A stretch of DNA of 64,000 nt from Flavobacterium glycines (GCF_900100165.1 NZ_FNEO01000002.1:186001-250000); one strand, 5' to 3'. Numbered from the stretch's first letter, positions 18,459 to 27,995 are shown. Notes: generated from the sequence alone by a model not told the origin. Program-made: numbers and translations.

Positions 18459-19784
18459 TTATTTAAAACGAACAATTTCGTATTCTTTTAAAACCTGATT
18501 TACCAATTCTAAACTCAAACCAATGGAATTTTTAGTGTCGAGTAAATTATCTAAATCATCGACTTCAATGTTCATTTCCAGAACAACTTCCTTTAAATGT
18601 TTCTTTTCCTGAATGGCAATCTTACAGGCTTTTTCAATTAATTCATGAGCTGAGGCTTTGCCTATTTTTCGGGCTAAAGCCAAACTTAAATTTTCAGCAT
18701 AAATCAAGCCGTTGGTCAATTCTAAATTTTCCAGCATTCGGTTTTCGTCTACTTCCAATCCTTCAATTAAACTGATACTTTTTTCAATAGAACCTGCAGT
18801 TAATTGCATGATTTCAACCAAAACTTCCCATTCAGAATGCCATAATCCTACCGAACGTTCGTGCTCTTGTGGCATTGCCGAAAGTATTGTCGCAGCCAAA
18901 TGAGGCAATCTATTGGTATTGGCTAAAATAGCGGCGCAACTTACCGGATTGCGTTTGTGTGGCATAGTACTCGAACCACCTTTTCCTTCGGCAGCTCCTT
19001 CAAAAACTTCTGCAACCTCTGTTTGCATTAGCAGCGAAACATCTTTGGCAATTTTACCAATACTACCGCCCAATATGCTCAGAACACTTGCAAATTCAGC
19101 TAAATTATCACGGTTGGAATGCCAGCTAAACGAAGGTTTCAACCCCAATAATTCAGCAAATTCATTTTGTATTTCAGTCGCAATAGCAACATTTCCATTT
19201 CCAACAGCTCCTCCTAACTGTACTACTAAAACTCTTTTTTGAACAGCAAGTAATCGTTGTTTACTTCTTGTAATAGCTGATAACCAACCCGCCGTTTTAC
19301 AAGCAAAAGTGGTAGGCTTAGCGTGCTGTAAAAGCGTACGCCCAATCATAATTGTTTCTTGATGTTGTTGAGTTAAAGCAATTAATTGTTTCTCTAAAAC
19401 ATCTATTTTAGTATTTGCCCAGGCAATGAATTCCTGAATTTGCAATACCAAAGCCGTATCTACAATATCCTGACTGGTAGCTCCCATATGAACATATTTT
19501 GCTGCTTCTGCATCTTTCCTAGCAACAATTTTTGTCAATTGTTTTACCAACGGAATGGCAGCATTTCCGCCTAACGGAATAGCATTTTTAAGCTGTTCTA
19601 TATCAATTTCAGTTACATTACAATTAGTTGAAATAACATCAGCTATCTCTTTAGCAAACAAATCTTTATTTGCCTGAGCCCGGGCTAATGCTGCTTCTAC
19701 ACGCAACATTTTACTGATGGATTCCGAATCGGAAAACATCGCATTTACTTCTTTCGAATAAAACAATTGGGTATATAAACTCAT
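18459..19784 (-). CDS. pcaB: PcaB, 3-carboxy-cis,cis-muconate cycloisomerase
   Basis: PcaB lactonises carboxymuconate, the product of protocatechuate 3,4-dioxygenase. The 441-aa protein belongs to the fumarase/aspartase superfamily, with the signature GSSTMPHKRNPVSC near residue 275 and the helical-bundle segments HMGATSQDIVDTALVLQ and TLLQHAKPTTF. It sits between pcaG and pcaDC. The 110-bp spacer on its upstream side carries CTTAG/CTAAG words typical of flavobacterial spacers. Confidence 0.9.
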   Translation of the reverse strand: MSLYTQLFYSKEVNAMFSDSESISKMLRVEAALARAQANKDLFAKEIADVISTNCNVTEIDIEQLKNAIPLGGNAAIPLVKQLTKIVARKDAEAAKYVHMGATSQDIVDTALVLQIQEFIAWANTKIDVLEKQLIALTQQHQETIMIGRTLLQHAKPTTFACKTAGWLSAITRSKQRLLAVQKRVLVVQLGGAVGNGNVAIATEIQNEFAELLGLKPSFSWHSNRDNLAEFASVLSILGGSIGKIAKDVSLLMQTEVAEVFEGAAEGKGGSSTMPHKRNPVSCAAILANTNRLPHLAATILSAMPQEHERSVGLWHSEWEVLVEIMQLTAGSIEKSISLIEGLEVDENRMLENLELTNGLIYAENLSLALARKIGKASAHELIEKACKIAIQEKKHLKEVVLEMNIEVDDLDNLLDTKNSIGLSLELVNQVLKEYEIVRFK

Positions 19785-19894
19785 GTTTTTTTTAGTTTTT
19801 AAGTTTCTGAGAGGCTGAGTTTCTAAGATTTTTTTTTTAGTTTTAACTCTTTAGCCACTTAGTAGCTTAGAATCTTAGTAACTCAAATAATTAT

Positions 19895-20431
19895 TTATAC
19901 TTCGAAGAACACCGTTTCGTTTTCGCCCTGCATGTAAATATTAAACTCGTAAACGGATCCTTTTTTTTGTGCAATGATGGTATTTCTTCTTTCTTCGGGA
20001 ACAGCATTTAAAACTGCATCCTGTTGATTCAAAATTTCTTCATCCGAAAAATAAATGCGGGTGTACGAATGAATTAATTGTCCGCGCATGAAAACAATTA
20101 AACTCACATAAGGAGCCTGACCTTCAACCGATTTTGGTTTTATAGTTTGAAAAACAAAATGATTTTCAGTTTCCGTACCTGTACCAAATCGACCAAAGAA
20201 TTTATTTTCTCCGTCATTTTGCCACAACTCAATCATAGCATCCGGAATCGAATTATTTTCTCCGTCAAAAACTTTCCCTTTAATCGTAATTATTTCTTTT
20301 CCCTGGGGTATATTTTCCAAAACATTTGTTGCCAAATTTTCAAAATCATAGCCATATTGTTTCGATGTAAGACCGTAAGCAAAATAAGGACCTACAGTTT
20401 GTGACGGTGTTTGTAACATTTTAGTACTCAT
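19895..20431 (-). CDS. pcaG: PcaG, protocatechuate 3,4-dioxygenase alpha subunit
   Basis: This is the structural subunit of the intradiol ring-cleaving enzyme. The 178-aa protein opens with QTPSQTVGPYFAYGL, the usual alpha-subunit start. It has the intradiol fold with ISO-type segments IPDAMIELWQNDG and VSLIVFMRGQLIHSYTRIYF, and lacks the Tyr/His iron ligands, as alpha subunits do. It begins six bases after pcaH, so the two are cotranslated. Confidence 0.92.
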   Translation of the reverse strand: MSTKMLQTPSQTVGPYFAYGLTSKQYGYDFENLATNVLENIPQGKEIITIKGKVFDGENNSIPDAMIELWQNDGENKFFGRFGTGTETENHFVFQTIKPKSVEGQAPYVSLIVFMRGQLIHSYTRIYFSDEEILNQQDAVLNAVPEERRNTIIAQKKGSVYEFNIYMQGENETVFFEV

Positions 20432-20437
20432 AATTTC

Positions 20438-21145
20438 TTATCTGTTTTCAAATGGTGTTGCCTGATTTCCTCTCAATACAATATCAAAACGATAGCCTAA
20501 AGCAAAATTAGGTTCGGTGATATCTAAATCAAATTTGGATATCAACAGCTCTCGGCCTTTAGCTTTCACCGCTTTATAAATAGGGTCATATTCTAACAAA
20601 GGATCTCCGGGAAAATACATTTGAGTCACTAATCGGCTTACAATTTGGTTTCCAAATAATGAAAAGTGAATGTGATTTGGTCGCCAGGCATTGTGATGAT
20701 TTCCCCAAGGGTACGCACCTGGCTTTATAGTGTAAAATTTATAATTTCCCTGAGCATCCGTCATACAACGTCCTGTTCCTAAAAAATTAGGATCTAAAGG
20801 AGCATCATGCTGATCTACTTTATGCACATAACGACCAGCAGCATTAGCTTGCCATATTTCTAAAATGGTATTGGGAATGGGTTCGCCTTTCTCGTTTCTA
20901 ACCGTTCCATGAACCACAATACGCTCTCCTAAAGGTTCTCCATTTTTTATCGAATTCTTAGTTAAATCATGATCTAAAGCGCCCAAATTAAAATCTTGAA
21001 ATAATGGTGCTGTTCGCTCTGTTAGTGATTTCTTTAAAAGAATCATCGGCTTGCTTGGAGCACGCAAAATAGTAGAAGTATATTCAGCATATAATTTCGG
21101 AGGATGCACTTCAATATCTAATGGAGTTTCAATAATATCACTCAT
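20438..21145 (-). CDS. pcaH: PcaH, protocatechuate 3,4-dioxygenase beta subunit
   Basis: This is the catalytic subunit that opens protocatechuate between its two hydroxyls (intradiol), giving 3-carboxy-cis,cis-muconate. The Fe3+ ligands are visible: Tyr in GRYVHKVDQHD, Tyr in KPGAYPWGN, and both His in RPNHIHFSLFG. The open frame reaches 21169 but only from a TTG. I start at the ATG at 21145 (MSDIIETPLD), which leaves a 235-aa protein of the normal size. It is the first gene of the operon, preceded by a perfect -7 box at 21182-21189. Confidence 0.93.
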   Translation of the reverse strand: MSDIIETPLDIEVHPPKLYAEYTSTILRAPSKPMILLKKSLTERTAPLFQDFNLGALDHDLTKNSIKNGEPLGERIVVHGTVRNEKGEPIPNTILEIWQANAAGRYVHKVDQHDAPLDPNFLGTGRCMTDAQGNYKFYTIKPGAYPWGNHHNAWRPNHIHFSLFGNQIVSRLVTQMYFPGDPLLEYDPIYKAVKAKGRELLISKFDLDITEPNFALGYRFDIVLRGNQATPFENR

Positions 21146-21181
21146 AAGCTTGCTTTTATAATTAATCAAAATCTTCTATTA

Positions 21182-21189
21182 CAAAAGTA
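21182..21189 (-). promoter_or_regulatory. Bacteroidota -7 box of the pca operon
   Basis: TACTTTTG on the minus strand matches TAnnTTTG exactly and lies 36 bp before the pcaH start. Confidence 0.6.
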
Positions 21190-21201
21190 TCGGAGCAAAT
21201 T

Positions 21202-21223
21202 GTTTTAATCTTGGATTAAAAAC
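21202..21223. promoter_or_regulatory. Candidate operator between pcaH and the araC regulator
   Basis: Inverted repeat GTTTTAATC-TTG-GATTAAAAAC. It is centred about 25 bp upstream of the pcaH -7 box, where an activator would touch the -33 region, and 80 to 100 bp before the divergent regulator. Confidence 0.45.
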
Positions 21224-21301
21224 ACGCATTCTTGCACAAAACAAACATTTTTATTTTTTAATTATAAAAAAACGAGTATTATTGTTGAATCAAAAAATAA
21301 A

Positions 21302-22189
21302 ATGAAAAAAAATCTCCTAAACTACAAAGGACTGTATGGTGACAATGCCCAGCATGAGTTGAGCGATTTTGTACACCATGAATTATTGGCTACCAGAAGT
21401 AAATTATACAATTGGGAAATCAACGAACATTTACATACCGATTTATTTCAAATTTTCATCATCTCATCCGGCGAAGGAATACTGATTCAGGACAATAATA
21501 AAATAATACTGAAGGCTCCCTGCTTCCTGTTAATCCCTTCAAATACTTTCCATGGATTTGAATTCCAATCAGATATAACCGGAGAAGTGCTTACCATTTC
21601 AGAACAATTCATGGAAACCATTTTTACAAACAGCCCTCTGATACTCTTAGAATTAAACAAGGCCAAACAGTACAGTTTTAATCTGGAAAACCAAGACGCC
21701 TTAAATGACTTACTGTACTTAAAAAACAAAATCGTAAAAGAAATTACAGAAAACAACACCTATAAACAGCTCTGTTTGCAATCCTTATTTCAATTGTTTT
21801 TTGTTGGATTACATAATCTGAATACTTTTGAAAATGAAAAAGAAACCGCTAACAACAGAACACTTACTTATTTTCATAATTTTCAAAAACTGATTAAAAA
21901 AACATTACCCGAATCTAAACTCATTAAAGAGTATGCCAATGATTTAAGAATCACTCCGGTGCATCTCAATAGAATTTGCCAATCTTTAGTACAAAAATCG
22001 GCTTTACAGGTAGTGCATGATTATGCTATTACCGAGGCCAAGAAATACCTGGTTTATACCTCTTATTCCATTTCTGAAATCTCCTATTTATTAAATTTTA
22101 AAGATCCAGCCTACTTTTCGAGATTATTCAAAAAGCAAACCGGTTTTTCTCCTAATCAGTTCAGAAGCAGTACTATTCGAAATGTTTAA
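21302..22189 (+). CDS. AraC-family regulator divergent from the pca operon
   Basis: This 295-aa regulator has an N-terminal cupin-like sensor (about 30-130, HTDLFQIFIISSGEGIL) and a C-terminal double HTH (about 190-290). The AraC signature ends with ISEISYLLNFKDPAYFSRLFKKQTGFSPNQFR. It is transcribed away from pcaH with a 156-bp shared spacer holding an inverted repeat. By position it is the likely activator of the pca operon in response to 4-hydroxybenzoate or protocatechuate, a role PobR/PcaQ-type regulators play elsewhere. The effector is not known. Confidence 0.85.
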   Translation: MKKNLLNYKGLYGDNAQHELSDFVHHELLATRSKLYNWEINEHLHTDLFQIFIISSGEGILIQDNNKIILKAPCFLLIPSNTFHGFEFQSDITGEVLTISEQFMETIFTNSPLILLELNKAKQYSFNLENQDALNDLLYLKNKIVKEITENNTYKQLCLQSLFQLFFVGLHNLNTFENEKETANNRTLTYFHNFQKLIKKTLPESKLIKEYANDLRITPVHLNRICQSLVQKSALQVVHDYAITEAKKYLVYTSYSISEISYLLNFKDPAYFSRLFKKQTGFSPNQFRSSTIRNV

Positions 22190-22220
22190 AGACCAATAAT
22201 TACTAGCAGGTATTAACTAT

Positions 22221-22270
22221 AAAAAAACATGCCTAATTTTTAGATGAAACTAAAACTAGGCATGTTCTTT
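22221..22270 (+). terminator. Terminator after the pca regulator
   Basis: Stem AACATGCCTA / TAGGCATGTT extended inwards by TTTTTAG/CTAAAAC, then CTTTT. Confidence 0.75.
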
Positions 22271-22449
22271 TAGCTATAAACAATAAGTGTAAAGAAAAAT
22301 TATTATAATGTGTTAAGATTTATTTATAAAAATAAAACTGAGTTTATTTTTTCAACTTTTGAAAATAAACAATGAAGTAATTTAATTATACCTAACATCA
22401 TAAATCATAAAATATTTTTATAACAGGTTAAAATTGTTTATTACTATAA

Positions 22450-24219
22450 TTAATTTGCATCATAGACTATAATAGCTGGATCATATCCTATTCTGTGTGC
22501 ATTCACAAGTAGTTTATCTCCTGCTTCGAGTTGTATTAAATTGTTCGTATAAACTTTCCATGGACTGGACACCTTAATAGATTGTCCATTCTTTATTTCA
22601 CCAACAGTAGTAAAAATACACCATGAATTAACGATACGTTCAATAGGATTATCGTTTTCTCCTTTTTTCAATATTTTATAACCAATTGAAGCCCCATCAG
22701 TTGCACAACTAATATTAAAACCACTTTTGGTTTTAACTACCTTAGGAATTGCCGTATGTGGACGTTCATCAGCACCACTCCACATCTGCTTAATCATATC
22801 CAATTCTTGCATTTTACCCAAATCAGGATATTTTTTATCCCAATCCTGTAAAGATTCCCTAAATTCATTAATCATACCTTGGAGATCTCTATCGTTAATT
22901 AAATTATTAAGTTGATACGGGTCATCAGAAATCCTATAAAATTCCTCTACAGGCTTTTTATTAAACCAACTCATGGGTATTGGGTCAAGTTTTCCTTGAT
23001 CTCTTAATTCTAACATTTCGTTCAAAGTTGCTATTTTTTTCCTAAACTCAATATCTTGATAATATGTACGATCAGGGAAATAATTATAAATGTATTGATA
23101 ATCTGCATTTCTTACCGATCTAACCCTATCATATTTACCATCCATCCTATCACGAGTTGCAAAGACATATTTTCGAGGTGTTCTACTTTTATACTTTCCG
23201 AGAAAACATTGTCCCTGCAAATAACTAGGTGGTTCAATTGAAGCCAGCGAAAGAACAGTTGGGGCAAAATCAATTTCACTAATAAGCTCATTATTTACGG
23301 TTCCTGCTCTATCCCCTTTTGGAAATTTTACAAGCATAGGAATATGAGTACCTCTTTCGGTAATTTCTCTCTTATACCAAGGCATAGCCCCACCATGATC
23401 GCTGTAAAAAAAGATATAACTGCTATCATAAACACCATCTTCTTTTAAACGTTTAATTAATTCCCCAATCTGCTTGTCTACAATTTCAACATTAGTTAGT
23501 AATCTAGCTAAATCCTTATGAACCGTTGGCGTATTTTGAAATATAGTTGGAACTATAACATTGTCTGGAAAAACTGTAAGTGGTTTACCTTCTCTCATAA
23601 ACAACTGACTTTCATGTGTAATTCCAAAATTAAATATAGAGAAAAAAGGCTGACCTTCTTTCCGGTTTTGATAAGTAGCTGCCGCACTGCTCTCATCCCA
23701 TGCAGTTACTGGGGGAACAAATTGATAATCTTCTTTTTCATTATTTGCACAATAGTATCCGTTCATTCTTAAATATTCTGTAAAACATTTCACATTCGGT
23801 GGGATTACAGCTGAATAAATCGGCAGCAGTCCTTCAATTTTTGATGGTATATTTTTGTGCCATGTTAATATACTATGATTCTGAGTACCAATGGATGTAG
23901 GATACATTCCTGTAATAATCGCAGAACGACTTACTGAACAAACTCCTGCTACAGTATGAACATTCATGTACTTTACACTTTCGGCTCTCAACGCATCTAA
24001 ATTTGGAGTTTGAACCAATTTATTACCATAGAATCCGAGAAACTCAGGAGACAAATCCTCGATTGTAATCCATATAATATTGGGTTGGTTTTTCTTTTCA
24101 TTTTGTCCTTTGAGTGTTGAATTGCATCCCGAAAAAATCAGAATAAATGATAACATCAAGTATTGATTTAATTTAATAAATTTTCTAATTTTATTTGTCA
24201 TAATTTTTATTTTGAACAT
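22450..24219 (-). CDS. Lipoprotein type I sulfatase with variant CxVSR site
   Basis: This is a 589-aa arylsulfatase-family protein predicted to act in the periplasm or on the cell surface. It has a lipoprotein signal with lipobox IFSGC at about residue 32 (an ATG at 24201, MTNKIRK, is an alternative start). The sulfatase domain begins NIIWITIEDLSP and continues with YSDHGGAMPWYKRE and RGTHIPMLVKFP. The formylglycine site reads GVCSVSRSAIITGMYP: the modified Cys and Arg are present, but Val replaces the canonical Pro of C-x-P-x-R. It lies downstream of an FGE gene that could still mature it. The sulfated substrate is unknown. Confidence 0.85.
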   Translation of the reverse strand: MFKIKIMTNKIRKFIKLNQYLMLSFILIFSGCNSTLKGQNEKKNQPNIIWITIEDLSPEFLGFYGNKLVQTPNLDALRAESVKYMNVHTVAGVCSVSRSAIITGMYPTSIGTQNHSILTWHKNIPSKIEGLLPIYSAVIPPNVKCFTEYLRMNGYYCANNEKEDYQFVPPVTAWDESSAAATYQNRKEGQPFFSIFNFGITHESQLFMREGKPLTVFPDNVIVPTIFQNTPTVHKDLARLLTNVEIVDKQIGELIKRLKEDGVYDSSYIFFYSDHGGAMPWYKREITERGTHIPMLVKFPKGDRAGTVNNELISEIDFAPTVLSLASIEPPSYLQGQCFLGKYKSRTPRKYVFATRDRMDGKYDRVRSVRNADYQYIYNYFPDRTYYQDIEFRKKIATLNEMLELRDQGKLDPIPMSWFNKKPVEEFYRISDDPYQLNNLINDRDLQGMINEFRESLQDWDKKYPDLGKMQELDMIKQMWSGADERPHTAIPKVVKTKSGFNISCATDGASIGYKILKKGENDNPIERIVNSWCIFTTVGEIKNGQSIKVSSPWKVYTNNLIQLEAGDKLLVNAHRIGYDPAIIVYDAN

Positions 24220-24614
24220 TATTATTTTTTTTAAAAACTGAAATTATTTTTTAGAATTGACTTTCTTGTATTTTGTTTTCATTACCTACAAAAGGTTTTT
24301 CATTAATAAGCAGTTGTTGATCCTTTAAAGGATTTAAACTTAATTCTTTCTTTCTCATTATTAAATATTTTCTTCAGTATCCATAAAGATTAAGATAACT
24401 ATAAGACATCCTTTTATTTTCATTACCCCATATTTACTCGAAATCACTTTAAAATTTTATAATAAACTACCTCGAGGCAGAACCCCAGAGATATTAGTTA
24501 AATAATAACCGTAGATTCACAGATTTTTCTGAACTCTTTTTTTAATCTCCGAATCTGTCGTAAAAAAATCGAAACAGAGCCTCGAGGAATTAAACCTAAA
24601 AGAGATTAAAAAAA
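24220..24614. other. Spacer between FGE and sulfatase genes
   Basis: This 395-bp gap holds one copy of the 150-bp direct repeat (24461-24612). The rest is A/T-rich without a convincing -7 box or ORF, so the sulfatase may rely on read-through from the GH3/FGE promoter. Confidence 0.5.
24461..24612. repeat. Direct repeat copy 1, flanking the FGE gene
   Basis: It is about 152 bp and matches 25776-25932 almost throughout (shared AATAATAACCGTAGATTCA and GAGGAATTAAACCTAAAAGA). Internally it is palindromic, with outer arms CCTCGAGGC / GCCTCGAGG and inner arms near GATTCACAGATT / AATCTCCGAATC. Confidence 0.85.
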
Positions 24615-25742
24615 CTATTTAACACATCGAAAACCAATATGGTTTGCCGATGACCTTATTTCTCCATGACCTCGAGAACCCACTAAATATCTTGAGCAAT
24701 ATTCATCTGTACATAAAAATGATCCTCCCCTGTGAACTTTTGTCAATGCGTTAGGTTCAGCAGAATAATTACTGGATTCCGGTCCTTGTGGATTTCTGGT
24801 AACTTTACCAGATTTTGCTAAAACCTGATAATAATCCTCACTATACCAATCATTTATTAATTCCCATACATTACCTGCCATATCATACAATCCATAGCCA
24901 TTAGGCTCATACTGAGCCACAGGAGCCAATCCTACAAAACCGTCTTCTCCAGTATCCCCTTTGTCTACCGGAAATTCTCCCTGATAAATATTGGTCTGAA
25001 ATTTTCCATTTGGTTTGAAAACATTTCCCCAAGCATACGAAGCCCCTGTCTTCCCACCTCTGGCAGCAAACTCCCATTCTGCTTCTGTAGGCAATCGTTT
25101 ATCTGCCCATTTAGCATAAGCAACCGCATCTTCATAGACAATCTGTACAACAGGATAATTATCCTTTCCAATTATATTACTATCAGGACCTGTGGGATGT
25201 CTCCAATCAGCTCCCCCTACATATTGCCACCATGCCAAATAATTATTTAAATCCACTTTATTAGAAGTCGGTGTAAAAACGGCTGATCCAGCAATTAATT
25301 TATCTAAGGAAACTCCCGGTAACTCTTCTGGGAGTGGTTTTCTTTCAGCAACTGTTACATAGCCTGTAGCTTTTACAAACTTGGCAAACGCTTTATTACT
25401 TACCTCGGTTTTATCCATCCAAAAACCATCCACATAAACCCTGTGAATGGGTCTGGCATCATTAGTTATTCCTTTGATACTACATAAACTCTCACTATCA
25501 AAGTTACTTCCCATTGAAAATTCTCCTCCCGGAATCCATACCATACCCATAGGCGCTTGTTTGGGTTTATTATTTTTATTCTCAATTGTAGGTTTATATG
25601 TTGGATTAACATCACTATCAATAACTTTATTCGATCCCTCAACAACTCTTTCTTTTGATGCAACTGAAAAAAGATACGCAAGACCAATTGCAAAAATGAC
25701 CACTACAGAAATGCTCCATATTTTTTTGTTTTTAATCATCAT
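24615..25742 (-). CDS. Formylglycine-generating enzyme (FGE/SUMF1 family)
   Basis: FGE oxidises the active-site Cys of sulfatases to formylglycine. The 375-aa protein has an N-terminal signal/anchor helix (residues 10-28) and the SUMF1 fold from GMVWIPGGEFSMGS (about 67) to the end. Both catalytic cysteines appear in GGSFLCTDEYCSRY near residue 348, matching the copper-binding Cys pair of true aerobic FGE, and RLPTEAEWEFAARGG is present. This supports real maturase activity rather than a structural SUMF1 homologue. Export is unusual for a bacterial FGE but is seen in Bacteroidota. It lies between GH3 and the sulfatase and is bracketed by direct repeats. Confidence 0.86.
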   Translation of the reverse strand: MMIKNKKIWSISVVVIFAIGLAYLFSVASKERVVEGSNKVIDSDVNPTYKPTIENKNNKPKQAPMGMVWIPGGEFSMGSNFDSESLCSIKGITNDARPIHRVYVDGFWMDKTEVSNKAFAKFVKATGYVTVAERKPLPEELPGVSLDKLIAGSAVFTPTSNKVDLNNYLAWWQYVGGADWRHPTGPDSNIIGKDNYPVVQIVYEDAVAYAKWADKRLPTEAEWEFAARGGKTGASYAWGNVFKPNGKFQTNIYQGEFPVDKGDTGEDGFVGLAPVAQYEPNGYGLYDMAGNVWELINDWYSEDYYQVLAKSGKVTRNPQGPESSNYSAEPNALTKVHRGGSFLCTDEYCSRYLVGSRGHGEIRSSANHIGFRCVK

Positions 25743-25775
25743 TATATTTTTTTAATTTACAATTAACAAATTTAA

Positions 25776-25932
25776 AATAAACTACCTCGGGGAAGCCCTC
25801 TAGAGGTATTAGCTAAATAATAACCGTAGATTCAGAGATTTTTTGAACTCTTTTTTTTAATCTGTGAATCTGTGGCAAAAAAATCGAAGCAGAGCTTCGA
25901 GGAATTAAACCTAAAAGAGATTAAAAGACCTA
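25776..25932. repeat. Direct repeat copy 2, flanking the FGE gene
   Basis: It is in the same orientation as copy 1 and about 157 bp long, with diverged outer arms (CCTCGGGGAAGC and CTTCGAGG). The inner arms GATTCAGAGATT / AATCTGTGAATC are better preserved. Confidence 0.85.
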
Positions 25933-25949
25933 TTATCTTTTAGATTAAA

Positions 25950-27995
25950 TTAATAGCCAGTCATACCTTCTCCAAATTTAAAAAACTCATATCCTTTAGC
26001 CTCTAAATATCCAGGAACATCTGGTTTTTGATTCTGCGCTGCTTCATCGGTAACAGGGGTGGAAAACGGCATTTTCCCTGTTGGTTTAAATTTCCCAGTA
26101 ACAATATCCAAAACTGCTTCGGGCGTTGTTCCAAAAGTGGCCATTACGGCTTTTATGTTTCCTGAATCACCTTTATAAATTTCATCAATTGCCCATGGGT
26201 TTGTATAATTTACAACCAAAATAGTAGGCTTAGAAGCAATCTGATTTACATACTTTACATCTATGCCATTATTCGCTAAATTCACATGCAGAGGAGAGCC
26301 ATCAGAAGCAAACATCGATTTTCCTTTTGGTATCAGCCAAAGCAATACCACATCAGCTTTATCCGGGGTACTTACAAATTCTACATCCCAAGTGTTTTTA
26401 GCTGTTTTAAAAACAGTAGAAGGCGTATTACCTTTATTTGGCGAATAAACCTCAAAATAAACTTTTACTTTAGGTTTAACCGGAAGGATATTTTCCTCAT
26501 TTCTTAGCAACACAATAGACTTTCTCATCGCAAGATCTGCTGTTTCTTTAAACGTGGCATTACCTATAATTTGGGTTGCCGCTTCAACGTTGACATAGGG
26601 ATTTTCGAATAAACCCAAATCCAATTTCTCCAGTAATAATTTATAAACCGACTCATCCATTAAAGCGGTTAATTCAGGATACTTTTTTAGAGTTTCTATT
26701 AGTTTACCAGGATCTGCTGTACCTGAAAAAAGATTCACACCTGCTTCTAAGGCTTTTTTATACCTTTCTACAATAGTCAATTTTTCAACTCCCCAAGGCA
26801 TCATTTCAATAGGTCCTGTATCTGAATTAATAATTCCTTTAAACCCTAATCGTTTACGCAAAACTTCTTGCAAGATTCTTTTATTATAAGCATAAGACAC
26901 CTCTTCATATTCGGTATTTACAGGATAGGAATAATAAGGCATAATGGATGATGTACCTGCTGCAATGGCGGCTTTGAATGGCATGAGATTATTTTCAAAC
27001 ATTCCTCCTTGAAAAACCTCTCTTTTACCCCATTCAAAATGAGGATCTTGCCCGCCTTCAGTTGCTCCTCCTCCCGGAAAATGCTTTGTTGTTAATGCTA
27101 TCGAATTGGGATTTACTTTCTTTCCCTGAAACCCGAAAATCACCTCGCTAATCATATCGGCTGCTAATTTTGAATCCTCTCCAAAAGTACCTTCTACCCG
27201 TTGCCAACGAGGTTCAGTAGCCAAATCAGCCATATACATATAGCCTTTTCTAATTCCGGCGGCAAGCCATTCCTGCCTGCAAATATTAGCAAACTTTCTC
27301 ACTAACGGCATGTCTCTCATGGCTGCCAGCCCTAGCTCTCCTGGAAATGTCGTAAAAGGCGTTTCGGAAACATTTAGACCTATGGCTACATCTGTGGAAA
27401 TATGATTGCGCGTATTAGAAGCTATTAAACCCGGAATTCCCAGACCATCACTTTCGCATAAAGCCTGTAAATTATTTGCCCATTCCGCTAAAATTTTCGG
27501 ACTAGGATTTGCTCTTAGAATAAAATGTCTTTTGTGAAACTCCTTTACATCTTTAGTCGTTCCAGCCGCTGACATAATTGGGTAGTCTAAATCTTTTCGG
27601 GTAAACATATTGGTCGTACTGACCAAATCCTTTTCGTTGAAACCACTAGTTATAGGTTCCGAATTCTCCGGTTTACCAAAAGACCAGTCATTTTCTAAAC
27701 GCGTCGTACTGATAAGCATAAAACCTGCCTTTTGTTCTAAACTCATTTTAGAAACCAAATCCTTAGCTCTTACTTCATGAGACAAACGCCAATCTTCATA
27801 AATATCTAATGTATTGTTTTTGTTAAGATCCTTAAACTGATACCCATCTGTTTCGATAAGTTTTACAGAACGATAACCCAATTCAGCTTGACTATTTTTT
27901 CCTCCTTTGTTTTTAGTTGCAACACATGAAGACAGGCTAACTACCGTAGTTAACCCTAACAAAATCATTTTATATAAACTTATGCTGTTTTTCAT
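25950..27995 (-). CDS. GH3-family glycoside hydrolase, lipoprotein
   Basis: This 681-aa hydrolase has a lipoprotein signal (lipobox SLSSC near residue 24). The GH3 catalytic domain contains LTTKHFPGGGATEGGQDPH and the nucleophile region GFKGIINSDTGPIEMMPWG, with Asp after Ser. The C-terminal (alpha/beta)6 sandwich follows from about residue 490. GH3 enzymes release beta-glucose, beta-xylose or N-acetylhexosamine from non-reducing ends; specificity is not readable here. It is first in the GH3-FGE-sulfatase unit, with promoter module e 110 bp upstream, which ties the unit to the downstream island. Confidence 0.86.
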   Translation of the reverse strand: MKNSISLYKMILLGLTTVVSLSSCVATKNKGGKNSQAELGYRSVKLIETDGYQFKDLNKNNTLDIYEDWRLSHEVRAKDLVSKMSLEQKAGFMLISTTRLENDWSFGKPENSEPITSGFNEKDLVSTTNMFTRKDLDYPIMSAAGTTKDVKEFHKRHFILRANPSPKILAEWANNLQALCESDGLGIPGLIASNTRNHISTDVAIGLNVSETPFTTFPGELGLAAMRDMPLVRKFANICRQEWLAAGIRKGYMYMADLATEPRWQRVEGTFGEDSKLAADMISEVIFGFQGKKVNPNSIALTTKHFPGGGATEGGQDPHFEWGKREVFQGGMFENNLMPFKAAIAAGTSSIMPYYSYPVNTEYEEVSYAYNKRILQEVLRKRLGFKGIINSDTGPIEMMPWGVEKLTIVERYKKALEAGVNLFSGTADPGKLIETLKKYPELTALMDESVYKLLLEKLDLGLFENPYVNVEAATQIIGNATFKETADLAMRKSIVLLRNEENILPVKPKVKVYFEVYSPNKGNTPSTVFKTAKNTWDVEFVSTPDKADVVLLWLIPKGKSMFASDGSPLHVNLANNGIDVKYVNQIASKPTILVVNYTNPWAIDEIYKGDSGNIKAVMATFGTTPEAVLDIVTGKFKPTGKMPFSTPVTDEAAQNQKPDVPGYLEAKGYEFFKFGEGMTGY

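Noticed and set aside
24461..25932. Insertion sequence around the FGE gene
   Set aside because: The flanking repeats are direct, the enclosed gene is an enzyme and not a transposase, and no target-site duplication is evident.
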